Positions 26,803 through 35,670 of a stretch of DNA of 64,000 nucleotides are shown here, piece by piece; the first letter of the stretch is position 1; each line of letters opens with the position of its first letter. Below the pieces are notes generated by a model. It made no database searches and was not told the DNA's origin. It saw nothing but the letters and a program-made list of their open reading frames with translations. Where the stretch lies: contig DAHVDE010000108.1 in the NCBI GenBank assembly GCA_027313705.1, positions 1 through 64,000 on the forward strand, in the 5' to 3' direction. The stretch is from Actinomycetota bacterium. Its GTDB lineage: Bacteria; Actinomycetota; Actinomycetes; Streptosporangiales; Streptosporangiaceae. A program made the position numbers and the translations under genes.

Positions 26803-26929
26803 CAGCTACCACCTCACCCACTCACTCACCCGCCCACACCCGCACCCGTGCCCGCCGGCTCTGACCCACCTACCCACGCCCGCCCCATCCAAAAGACCCA
26901 ACCCCCGCCCCGCCCCCGCCCCGGCGGCG

Positions 26930-27260
26930 GTGCGGGGGCGCCCACGTTGCGGGGTTGTGGGGGCTGGGCGCCTGCGTTGGGGGTTGGTGTGGGCTGGGTG
27001 CCCCCGGCGGGGGCGCCCACGTTGCGGGGTTGTGGGTGCGGGGGCGCCCACGTTGCGGGGTTGTGGGGGCTGGGTGCCTGCGTTGGGGGTTGGTGTGGGC
27101 CTGGGTGCCTGCGTTGGGGGTTGGTGGGGGCTGGGTGCCCCCGGCGGGGGCGCCCACGTTGCGGGGTTGTGGGGGCTGGGGCGCCCACGTTGCGGGGTTG
27201 TGGGGGCTGGGCGCCCCCGGCGGCGGCGCCTGCGTTGCGGGGTTGTAGGGGCGGGGGCGG
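26930..27260. repeat. G-rich mosaic tandem repeat array (~31-33 bp units)
   Basis: The whole 26803-27263 gap lacks genes. Within it two related units alternate on the plus strand: type A, GCGCCCACGTTGCGGGG then TTGTGGG (near 26938, 27013, 27044, 27150, 27181, variant at 27226), and type B, GCCTGCGTTGGGGGTTGG (near 26969, 27075, 27106), with a shorter CCCCCGGCGGGG linker between some. The plus strand has dense runs of 3-5 G and can form G-quadruplexes; the minus strand would be a C-rich leader for the leftward GH15 gene. Open frames through it encode only Pro/Gly/Arg repeats and are not considered genes. Confidence 0.9.
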
Positions 27261-27263
27261 GGG

Positions 27264-28013
27264 TTAGTGCCAGACCATCAGTACGAGGATCACTAGCCAG
27301 ATAAGTCCGACAAGACCGCCCATCATGGCGATGCGGCTTTGCTCCACATTGGCTAGGTGCCCGGCTTCGGCGCCCACCGGGGTCGGGGTGCCGGGCGTCG
27401 GCTGGGCCGAAGGCGTGTCGGCCGGTGCGCTCTCGGCCGAGGCCGGGCCGGCCGAAGCTGGGCCGGCTGGTGCTGGGCCGGCTGGTGCTGGGCCGGCCTC
27501 GGCTGGGCCGGCCTCGGCTGGGCCGGCTGGTGCTGTGTCGGAGATTGTGGTGTCGGATGGCACCGTACCGGCCGACGGGGTGTCGGCCGGAGTGGTGGCG
27601 GGGACCACGGCTGAGCCGGTGGAAGCGCTCGTGGGGACCACGCTTGTGGTGCCGGCGAGCAGTGCGGCCCCGTCGAGTGCCTTGATGGCGCGGCGCTGGT
27701 CGCGGATGATCAGCGCGAGCAGGGCAAGAGCCACGATGAAAAGGGTTGCCGAGATTATCACCCAGGGCTGGCCAGCCAGTGAACTACCGTGCACCTTGAT
27801 CATCGAGGCAAGCGCCTCGCCCGCTATCAGCACTCCGAGTGAGGCTAGCGCGAAGATGAACGTGGTCCGGCTGAGATATCGCACGACCTTGACATCCCGT
27901 TGCCTGATGTAACGCGGCGTAGACGAGATGGCGATCGTGACCGGGCCGATCGTGAAGACCACGAACAGTAGGTGCAGCCAGAGGACTAGGTGCTGCGTGA
28001 AGGTCTTGATCAT
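27264..28013 (-). CDS. Membrane protein with Ala/Gly/Pro-repeat loop (DUF2269-like)
   Basis: 249 residues with four likely transmembrane helices: residues ~7-30, ~50-70 and ~83-103, then a long low-complexity loop, then a last helix at the C-terminus (MMGGLVGLIWLVILVLMVW). The loop (residues ~120-220) is Thr/Ser/Ala/Pro-rich and contains seven AGPA(E/P/S) repeats coded by 15-bp tandem units near 27437-27535. The helical part resembles DUF2269-type integral membrane proteins; this is a weak family call. Function unknown. The upstream ribosome site is poor, so the start is tentative. Confidence 0.7.
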   Translation of the reverse strand: MIKTFTQHLVLWLHLLFVVFTIGPVTIAISSTPRYIRQRDVKVVRYLSRTTFIFALASLGVLIAGEALASMIKVHGSSLAGQPWVIISATLFIVALALLALIIRDQRRAIKALDGAALLAGTTSVVPTSASTGSAVVPATTPADTPSAGTVPSDTTISDTAPAGPAEAGPAEAGPAPAGPAPAGPASAGPASAESAPADTPSAQPTPGTPTPVGAEAGHLANVEQSRIAMMGGLVGLIWLVILVLMVWH

Positions 28014-28087
28014 GGCCGAAGTCTAGAACCCGGCCCTTCCGCAGACGATATGTAGCGCGTTATTGGGGTAGATGTCTGCCGGAAATA

Positions 28088-28117
28088 CCAGAACCAGAGG
28101 GCTAACCCTGGCTCTGG
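28088..28117 (-). terminator. Hairpin behind the small membrane protein gene
   Basis: CCAGA.CCAG.GGG (28088-28101) pairs with CCC.GG.TCTGG (28106-28117) around CTAA, with one mismatch and one bulge. It lies about 75 bp past the leftward stop at 28194 and just upstream of the next leftward gene. Confidence 0.4.
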
Positions 28118-28193
28118 CACTCCAAGACTGCGGCGCTGCCTACCCGACGTGGAACCCAGATGGCGCGCGGGCGGCGCTTACGACAGTTGCTGC

Positions 28194-28433
28194 TTAGGAC
28201 TTCTTGTTCTGGATAAAGGCGAAAACGCCAAGGCCAAGGCCCACGACGATAGCAACGGCGCCACGGATCAGGTGACCGCCACCCTTGTTGTGCACGTGGC
28301 TGCCGATGTTAAGGAACGCGGGCGTGGCGCCAACCATGTACAGGATGCCAACGATGATGGCCAGGACCCCGATGATGGCCAGGATCAGGACTACCGGCTT
28401 CTTGCTGCCGGACGCCGCGCTTGTTGTGCTCAC
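28194..28433 (-). CDS. Small two-helix membrane protein
   Basis: 79 residues from a GTG at 28433, which directly follows a GAGGAGGAAGAA ribosome site; earlier in-frame starts would place that site inside the coding sequence. After a Ser/Lys-rich N-terminus come helix 1 (VVLILAIIGVLAIIVGILYMV) and helix 2 (AVAIVVGLGLGVFAFI), joined by a loop with HVHNKGGGH, and the tail ends in QNKKS. No family recognised with certainty; similar short proteins are common in actinomycetes. Function unknown. Confidence 0.75.
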   Translation of the reverse strand: MSTTSAASGSKKPVVLILAIIGVLAIIVGILYMVGATPAFLNIGSHVHNKGGGHLIRGAVAIVVGLGLGVFAFIQNKKS

Positions 28434-28595
28434 TTCTTCCTCCTCAAGGAATCTTTGCTTGATCTCCGCCAGGCGGGCGGGACACCCCGGATCTCCGCCG
28501 GAGGCGACCACGTGCCGCACCGTACTACGTACTGAGCCAGGACGAGTCTTACTTCCTGAAAGCGCCCGATTTTAATACTGAAAGGCCTCAGGAGG

Positions 28596-30557
28596 TCACC
28601 GACCGCGAGCCCGGCGGGACCGCAGGAAGTCGCTCACGACGTACTCGCCCAGGCTGTCGGGCATTGCTCGCAGTACCCGGCCTCCGTTCCGTTTCGCCAC
28701 TTCGTCAACGAACGAGGTCAGCCGTTCGTCATCAGCAAGCATGAAAATGTTCATCGTGGCCTGCCGCCTGGTCATCTTGTCGACCTCGGCCATGGTCAGC
28801 TCGAGTGTTTCAGGCGACGGCGGCCAGTCGAACCAGGACCTGCCGTCTCTGCGCAGGTGCGCCGTCGGCTCACCGTCGGTGATGACAAGCACGACCGGAT
28901 TGTGCTCGGGCCGCCGGTCGAGGAAACGTCCGGCGAGCACAAGCGCATGGTGCAGGTTAGTGCCCTGCACCATGTCCCAGCCAAGGCCGGCCAGGTCGGT
29001 TTCCTTGAGTTCCCTTGCGTAGTTGGAGAAGCCGATGACCTGCAGGGCATCCTGCGGGAATCTGGTGCGCACCAGCGAGTAAAGCGCCAGTGCGGTCTGC
29101 TTGGCCGCGCTCCAAGTGCCGCGCAGCGCCATCGAGTACGACAGATCGACCAGCAAGCACACTGCGGCGCAGGCACGGCGTTCTGTCTCGGCGACCTCGA
29201 AGTCGCTGACACTGAGCTTGACGGCGGTACGCCAGGTACCGCCGCGTAGCAGTGCGTTCCTGACCGTGGCGGCGGCGTCGATCGGCTGTTCGTCACCGAA
29301 GCGCCACTGCCTCGTGGCGCCGGTCAGTTCGCCCACCTGCCCCACGTCATGCTGGTCGTGGTCACCGTGCCCGCCCTCGGCGAGCTTGGCGAACACCTTG
29401 CGCAGCGCGGTGTCGCCGAGCCTGCGGACGGCCTTGGGGGTCAGTTCGAGCTTGCCCTCGTTGTTGGTCAGGTAGCCCTGCCGCTCAAGCTCGCGTTCGA
29501 TCCGCTTGAGCGCCTCCATGTCGTCTACGGCTTGCCGGCCGAGCGCACGCCTGACCGCTTCCTCGTCGACGTCGTCGAGCATCGCTCCCGGATAGTCCTG
29601 GCGCAGCGACTCCTCGAGCTCGGCGAGATCGGCCAGTTCGGAAACGGCCGTGGTCGCATCGCCGAGTCCGAGGGGTTCGCTGCCGCTCATCTGCTCTCTG
29701 CGGCCGCTCAACCCCTCCCAGTCGGCGTCTGGCCTGCGTTCCCTAAGCGCCGCCGCCAGCCTCGCCATTTCCTGCGCCAGCCCGGCGTCATCAAAGGTCT
29801 GTGCCATCAGGCCAGCTAGTTCGTCCCTTTGCTCCTCGGTCAGCGAATTCAGCAGCCGCTGCGCCGCCGACATGCGCCTGACTAGCGAGTCGACCAGTTC
29901 CTCCAGGTTCTGCGGCTGTTCGGGAAAGAACTCGCCGTACTGCTCCATGAAGGCGTCGAAGTCGGCCTGAGCGTGCTCACCGCGGGCGTCGGCCTCGATC
30001 ATGTCGGTCAGCGCGGCCATCATGTCCTTGACCCGGCCCATGGCCTCGCTGTTTGAATCCGACACCGCGTCCTTGATGCCGCGGAACTGGCTGTCCAGCA
30101 CCTCCTTCCTCAGCAGTTCCCTGAGTCGCTCGAAGGTCTGAGCGGCGGCCTGGCTGCGCCACTGATAGCCGGACAGCTGCCTGATCGCGCCTGCGGTGTC
30201 GGCCGGCAGGGAATCGAGCTCGGCCTCGCGCATCCTGGCGTCGTCGCCTGGGTCAGGGAACAGCTCGGCCCGCTCCTGGCCGATGGCGGTGTCGAGCAGC
30301 GCCCTCGCCTGGTCGAGTATGCCGTCAAGCCTGCCGCTGCGACGCAACTCGCGCTGCCGCTCGCGCACCTGCCTGAGCAGGTCGTCGAGGCCGCGGCGGC
30401 CGGCCAGGCCGCGCTTGATCAGGTCACGTAGCGCGCTGGCCGGGTCTTCTCCGCTCAAGATGGAGTCGCCAAGCGCGTCCACCGCTCCGCGCACGTCATA
30501 AGGCGGCTCGAGCGGATCGGGGCCGCCGTCGAACGGACCGTAACGATATGGAGTCAT
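28596..30557 (-). CDS. VWA-domain protein partner of a MoxR-type ATPase
   Basis: 653 residues. The long N-terminal part is helical and strongly charged (repeated RE/LRxL stretches, probably coiled coil); the C-terminal ~200 residues are a von Willebrand A domain with MIDAS motif DLSYS (VCLLVDLSYSMALRG) and VLVITDGEPTAHL. It is encoded 13 bp downstream of a MoxR/Mg-chelatase-like AAA ATPase, the classical chaperone-like pairing in which the ATPase remodels or loads metal into a target. The target is unknown. Start at 30557 chosen for the GGTGG just upstream and conserved family start; no signal peptide, so cytoplasmic. Confidence 0.88.
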   Translation of the reverse strand: MTPYRYGPFDGGPDPLEPPYDVRGAVDALGDSILSGEDPASALRDLIKRGLAGRRGLDDLLRQVRERQRELRRSGRLDGILDQARALLDTAIGQERAELFPDPGDDARMREAELDSLPADTAGAIRQLSGYQWRSQAAAQTFERLRELLRKEVLDSQFRGIKDAVSDSNSEAMGRVKDMMAALTDMIEADARGEHAQADFDAFMEQYGEFFPEQPQNLEELVDSLVRRMSAAQRLLNSLTEEQRDELAGLMAQTFDDAGLAQEMARLAAALRERRPDADWEGLSGRREQMSGSEPLGLGDATTAVSELADLAELEESLRQDYPGAMLDDVDEEAVRRALGRQAVDDMEALKRIERELERQGYLTNNEGKLELTPKAVRRLGDTALRKVFAKLAEGGHGDHDQHDVGQVGELTGATRQWRFGDEQPIDAAATVRNALLRGGTWRTAVKLSVSDFEVAETERRACAAVCLLVDLSYSMALRGTWSAAKQTALALYSLVRTRFPQDALQVIGFSNYARELKETDLAGLGWDMVQGTNLHHALVLAGRFLDRRPEHNPVVLVITDGEPTAHLRRDGRSWFDWPPSPETLELTMAEVDKMTRRQATMNIFMLADDERLTSFVDEVAKRNGGRVLRAMPDSLGEYVVSDFLRSRRARGR

Positions 30558-30570
30558 GCTGCCACCTAGA

Positions 30571-32022
30571 TCAGGTCCGGTAGACGGTGCCGCCGTCCAC
30601 GACATCCTTGGACAGCCTGCGCATCAGGTAGAGGCCCTCAAGCGCGAACTCAAGGGCAGCCGCGGCCTGGCCGAAAGACTCGCCGCCGTTGCCGTCCAGC
30701 CGCTCCATGATCCTGGCCAGGCCAGGCACCTCGCCAATCCTGCGCAGCAATTCGGCGGCTGGCAGCAGATCCGATGACTCCACGCTGCCGCCATCGGCGA
30801 ACCTGGCGACCAATCCTGACAGGTCGGTGCTGCCAAGGCGGGCGCGGAAGGTGTCCGCCGTAGCGCGACGCAGCAAGTGCTCGAGTACCTCAGCTTCCCT
30901 GCCTTCCTCGCTCACCTCGAACTCGACCTTGCCGCGCAGCGTGGTCACCACGGCGGGCAGGTCGCAGATCCTGGCCACTGGCTGATCCTCACCGCTGATG
31001 GCGGCGCGGCGGACAGCGGCGGCCACGACGGCCTCTGCCGCCGCGATCGCGAACCTGGCTGATACCCCAGAACGCGAGTCGACAGCGGGCGATGAGCGGA
31101 CCAGCCTGGTGAACCTGCCGATGACCTCGGTGAGGTGCGGCGGAAGCACTGCGTCCTTGGCGCCCTCGCCGTTCCGGGAGATCTCCGCTTCCTGACTGAT
31201 GACCGCGAGTTCGTCATCGAGCGACAACGGGTAATGGGTGCGGATCTCGGCGCCGAACCTGTCCTTGAGCGGGGTGATGATACGGCCCCTGTTGGTGTAG
31301 TCCTCAGGATTGGCGCTTGCGACGAGCACGATATCGAGCGGCAGCCGGAGTGCGTAGCCGCGGACCGCGATGTCACGCTCCTCGAGCACGTTGAGCAGCG
31401 ACACCTGGATCCGCTCGGCCAGGTCGGGCAATTCATTCAGGCAGAACACGCCGCGGTTGGTGCGCGGTACGAGACCGTAGTGAATGGTCTCCGGGTCGCC
31501 TAGAGTGCGCCCCTCTGCCACCTTGACCGGGTCGATGTCACCGATCAGGTCGCCCACGCTGGTGTCAGGCGTGGCCAGTTTCTCGCCGTACCGATCGCTT
31601 CTGTGCCGCCAGGTGACCGGAAGTTCGTCGCCGAGTTCGGCGGCGAGACGGCGACACCTTACACAGGTCGGCTGGTAAGGATGATCGTTGATCTCGCAGC
31701 CCGCTATCGCGGGCGACCACTCGTCGAGCAGGCCGGTGAGGGTGCGGATGAGGCGGGTCTTACCCTGGCCGCGCTCCCCGAGCAGGATTACGTCGTGGCC
31801 GGCGATGAGGGCGCGTTCCAGGTGCGGCCGCACGGTTTCCTCGAACCCGAGTATCCCTGGGAACGGGTCTTCGCCCGCGCGCAGATAACCGATCAGGTTC
31901 TGCCTGATCTCGTCTTTCACCGAGTGGTGCCGGTGCCCGCTGCCGCGTACCTGGCCGAGTGTGCGGAGGTCTGGGGCTGATGAAGTAGTCGTGGCTGCTG
32001 GGGACTGGCGTTGTGGCTGCAC
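30571..32022 (-). CDS. MoxR/magnesium-chelatase-type AAA+ ATPase
   Basis: 483 residues: Walker A-like GERGQGKTRL (~82-91), a Walker B-like stretch GVFCLNELPDLAERIQVSLLNVLEERD, sensor region ASANPEDYTNRGRIITPLKDRFG, and a C-terminal helical lid. Between Walker A and B lies a Cys/His element (CEINDHPYQPTCVRC) that could bind zinc; this is inference. Such ATPases work with the VWA protein encoded directly downstream. The start (GTG 32022) is tentative: conservation of the family begins at about residue 20. It diverges from the ROK kinase gene 51 bp away. Confidence 0.9.
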   Translation of the reverse strand: MQPQRQSPAATTTSSAPDLRTLGQVRGSGHRHHSVKDEIRQNLIGYLRAGEDPFPGILGFEETVRPHLERALIAGHDVILLGERGQGKTRLIRTLTGLLDEWSPAIAGCEINDHPYQPTCVRCRRLAAELGDELPVTWRHRSDRYGEKLATPDTSVGDLIGDIDPVKVAEGRTLGDPETIHYGLVPRTNRGVFCLNELPDLAERIQVSLLNVLEERDIAVRGYALRLPLDIVLVASANPEDYTNRGRIITPLKDRFGAEIRTHYPLSLDDELAVISQEAEISRNGEGAKDAVLPPHLTEVIGRFTRLVRSSPAVDSRSGVSARFAIAAAEAVVAAAVRRAAISGEDQPVARICDLPAVVTTLRGKVEFEVSEEGREAEVLEHLLRRATADTFRARLGSTDLSGLVARFADGGSVESSDLLPAAELLRRIGEVPGLARIMERLDGNGGESFGQAAAALEFALEGLYLMRRLSKDVVDGGTVYRT

Positions 32023-32073
32023 GATTCGACACTATGTGCATTGCGGCCTGGTCCGCATCTTTGGAGGCACACG

Positions 32074-33060
32074 ATGACTGCTCCGGGCCCGGTCCTGGTG
32101 ATCGACATCGGCGGCACGAAGCTGGCCGCAGGCGTGGCAGAGCCGGGCGGCCGGCTGATCACCTGGGCGCAGGTGCCGACGCCAAGGGTCACCGATGCCG
32201 AGCAACTGTGGCGGACGCTCGAGTCGCTGCTATGTCAGGTGCTGAAGACGGCGAAAGTCGCTGAGCGGGGCGAGCTATCAGGGGTCGGGTGCGGGTGCGG
32301 CGGGCCGATGGAGTGGCCAGCCGGGCGGGTCTCGCCGCTTAACATTCCCGCCTGGCGGATGTTCCCGCTGCGCGACCGGCTGGCTGAAAGATTCGGCGGC
32401 GTCGCCGGGCAGGCGGCCGAGGGCGGGATTCCTGTCCGGTTGCACAACGACGCCGTCTGCATGGCCGCCGGCGAGCACTGGCGCGGTGCCGGGCGCGGGC
32501 GGCGGAACGTGCTCGGGATGGTGGTATCTACCGGAGTCGGCGGCGGCCTGATCCTCGACAACCACCTGATCAACGGAGCGTCAGGCAATGCCGGCCACAT
32601 CGGGCATGTTGTCGTAGACCCAGACGACGGGCCGGTCTGCGCGTGCGGTGGCATCGGGTGCCTCGAGGCGATCGCCCGAGGGCCTGCCCTGACCGCGTGG
32701 GCGCAGGAACAGGGATGGCGGACGGGGCAGCCGGACGTCACAGGGCAGGACCTTTCCGGCGATGCAGCCCAGGGCCATGGTGTCGCGCGTGCGGCCATGC
32801 GGCGGGCTGGCCGGGCGCTCGGGATCGCGATAGCGTCGGCGACCAACCTGTGCGACCTTGAGGTCGTAGCCGTCGGCGGCGGCCTGTCTCAAGCCGGGGC
32901 GCTGATCTTTGATCCATTGCAGGAGGCGCTCGCCGCGCACACGAAGCTGGACTTCGCCAGGCAAGTGCGGGTGGTGCCCGCCGCGCTCGGCCAGCACACG
33001 GGCCTAGTCGGCGCGGCCGCGCTTGTCATGGCCGGGCACATGTACTGGACCGGCGACTAG
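32074..33060 (+). CDS. ROK-family sugar kinase (glucokinase-like)
   Basis: 328 residues. N-terminal ATP-binding IDIGGTKLAAGV, the ROK zinc/substrate motif GHIGHVVVDPDDGPVCACGGIGCLEAIA (His plus three Cys), and a C-terminal VAVGGGLSQAG. It phosphorylates glucose or a related sugar. ATG at 32074 follows GGAGG at 32063-32067, so the longer ORF start at 32011 is rejected. Just past the stop a 10-bp unit CGGCGACTAG is repeated. It diverges from the MoxR gene and is convergent with HPPD. Confidence 0.9.
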   Translation: MTAPGPVLVIDIGGTKLAAGVAEPGGRLITWAQVPTPRVTDAEQLWRTLESLLCQVLKTAKVAERGELSGVGCGCGGPMEWPAGRVSPLNIPAWRMFPLRDRLAERFGGVAGQAAEGGIPVRLHNDAVCMAAGEHWRGAGRGRRNVLGMVVSTGVGGGLILDNHLINGASGNAGHIGHVVVDPDDGPVCACGGIGCLEAIARGPALTAWAQEQGWRTGQPDVTGQDLSGDAAQGHGVARAAMRRAGRALGIAIASATNLCDLEVVAVGGGLSQAGALIFDPLQEALAAHTKLDFARQVRVVPAALGQHTGLVGAAALVMAGHMYWTGD

Positions 33061-33113
33061 CGGCGACTAGCGGCGAGTACCGAGCAGGCCAGGACCGGGC
33101 AGGGCGCAGGTGG

Positions 33114-34250
<1,137 letters not shown>

Positions 34251-34336
34251 TCAGCTCCTCGCGTCGGTATTCAGGCTGTCATGGAAGGATCGAACGAAGA
34301 GGACAGGGTGTGCAACTGTTGTGTCTTCTGCTAGGC

Positions 34337-34350
34337 AATTTGCGCAAGTT
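34337..34350. promoter_or_regulatory. Candidate AsnC operator between hppD and the regulator
   Basis: AATTTGCGCAAGTT is a 14-bp dyad with one mismatched pair around a perfect TTGCGCAA core, 23 bp before the regulator start and about 90 bp before hppD. Position fits autoregulation and control of hppD by the Lrp/AsnC protein; binding is inferred. Confidence 0.4.
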
Positions 34351-34373
34351 AACAGACGACGGGAGGTTAGCCG

Positions 34374-34841
34374 GTGATCGATACGCTCGACGCCAGGCTG
34401 ATCGAACTGCTAGCCCGCGAACCGCGGGTCGGCGTGCTGGAGGCATCGAGGCGGCTCAGCGTGGCCAGGGGAACCGTCCAGGCCAGGCTTGACCGGATGG
34501 CCGAACGCGGCGTGATCACCGGCTACGGCCCCGAAATTGACCCGGCCGCGATCGGGCACCCGGTCACCGCGTTCATCACGCTCGAGCTGACTCAGGCGGG
34601 CGGTCGGAGCGTGGTCGCAGAAAGGCTGGCGGTGATCGACGAGATACTTGAGGCTCACACGATCACCGGCTCAGGCGACATGCTCTGCCGGGTGGTCGCC
34701 CGTGACAACTCTGACCTGCAGCGGGTGATCGACGCGATCGTGGAAGTGCCCGGCGTGGTGCGGACCTCCACGGTGATCGCCCTCGCCACCGCGGTCAGGT
34801 ACCGCACGACCCCGCTGGTGCGGGCTAGCGCGCAGCTCTAG
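34374..34841 (+). CDS. Lrp/AsnC-family transcriptional regulator
   Basis: 155 residues: N-terminal winged helix-turn-helix (LDARLIELLAREPRVGVLEASRRLSVARGTVQARLDRM) and a C-terminal RAM/ACT-like ligand domain (TAFITLELTQ, HTITGSGDMLCRVVARDN). GTG start with GGGAGG 7 nt upstream. Divergent from hppD, so it is probably a tyrosine- or phenylalanine-responsive regulator of that gene (inference). It overlaps the convergent TetR gene by 17 bp. Confidence 0.92.
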   Translation: MIDTLDARLIELLAREPRVGVLEASRRLSVARGTVQARLDRMAERGVITGYGPEIDPAAIGHPVTAFITLELTQAGGRSVVAERLAVIDEILEAHTITGSGDMLCRVVARDNSDLQRVIDAIVEVPGVVRTSTVIALATAVRYRTTPLVRASAQL

Positions 34842-35439
34842 GGCACGGCAGCTCGGCGATCTCGCCGGCTATCTCAGTCACCGCATTGACCAGCTCGCTC
34901 CGGTCAGCCCGGCTGGCGAACAGCATCCACCCGACGCTAATGCCGCCGATGGCCATCGCCGCCCTGACTCGTTCAGGCAACCCCGCGTCAGGCTCGGTCA
35001 GCAAGTCGATCAAGAACTCGATCCGTTCCTTGAACAGATCGCCACGTCGCTTCATGGAGCCGAGCATGTTCGCCGAGGCCTGGTTCTGATGCAGCATGCG
35101 GAACACCTGATCGCCCTTGGCGACTATGTCCACGTACCTGCTCAGGACCTCTCGCCTGGTCTGCGCCGTCCTCGGCTGCTCGCGTCCCCAGGCAATCAGC
35201 GAGTCCATCTGGTCGGCGTAGTCCTGCACCAGGCTGGCGACGATGTCTTCCTTGGACTTGAAGTGGTAATAGAGGGCGGCCTTGGTCACGTCAATCCGCT
35301 CGGCGATCTCCCGCAGCGACGTGCCGTCGTACCCGTGCTCGGTAAACAGTTCGACTGCTACCTGCTGAATCCGGGCGCGGGTGTCTGAGCGGTGCCGTGA
35401 ATCCGCCTCGCCTTGACCGACCCCGTGAGGGCCATTCAT
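34825..35439 (-). CDS. TetR-family transcriptional regulator
   Basis: 204 residues. N-terminal HTH is textbook TetR (QQVAVELFTEHGYDGTSLREIAERIDVTKAALYYHFKSKEDI); the C-terminal helical ligand domain is not assignable. The ATG at 35439 is favoured because AAGGTGG lies just upstream; a GTG 12 bp earlier would sit inside that site. It diverges from a DHA2-type MFS exporter, so it probably represses that pump and responds to its substrates. A candidate operator lies at 35465-35484. Confidence 0.92.
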   Translation of the reverse strand: MNGPHGVGQGEADSRHRSDTRARIQQVAVELFTEHGYDGTSLREIAERIDVTKAALYYHFKSKEDIVASLVQDYADQMDSLIAWGREQPRTAQTRREVLSRYVDIVAKGDQVFRMLHQNQASANMLGSMKRRGDLFKERIEFLIDLLTEPDAGLPERVRAAMAIGGISVGWMLFASRADRSELVNAVTEIAGEIAELPCPRAAR

Positions 35440-35464
35440 TCTTTGCGCCACCTTGGACTTAACC

Positions 35465-35484
35465 TACTTGACGACCGGTTAGTA
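35465..35484. promoter_or_regulatory. Candidate TetR operator
   Basis: TACTTGACGACCGGTTAGTA has outer half-sites TACT/AGTA and partial inner symmetry (TACTTGAC against TACTAACC), and includes a -35-like TTGACG. It is 25 bp upstream of the TetR start and in the divergent region with the MFS gene. Confidence 0.4.
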
Positions 35485-35670
35485 AACAGCTTAGGCTACC
35501 GATGGCGAGAATGCTAGCCGGTCGGCAAGTAGGTTGTCACGGCAGACGGGGCCTGATCAAGCCGGAAGTTCAGGCAGGGGCGGGACAGCTGAACAGCCGG
35601 ATCAGCGTATCTGGTCAGGTGCCCAGGCCAGGCGAGCCGGGGCCGATGCGACGGGATGAGGAGTTTAACC

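Noticed and set aside
26930-27260. Repeat array as CRISPR
   Set aside because: Units are contiguous and G-rich without unique spacers, and no cas genes are near.
25510-27267. Plus-strand ORF of 585 codons antisense to GH15
   Set aside because: Shadow of a well-conserved glycoside hydrolase, continuing into the G-rich repeat array; no coherent domain.
26806-27304. Several Pro- or Gly-rich ORFs in both strands of the repeat array
   Set aside because: They simply translate the tandem repeats; such ORFs are open in all frames because the repeat lacks stops.
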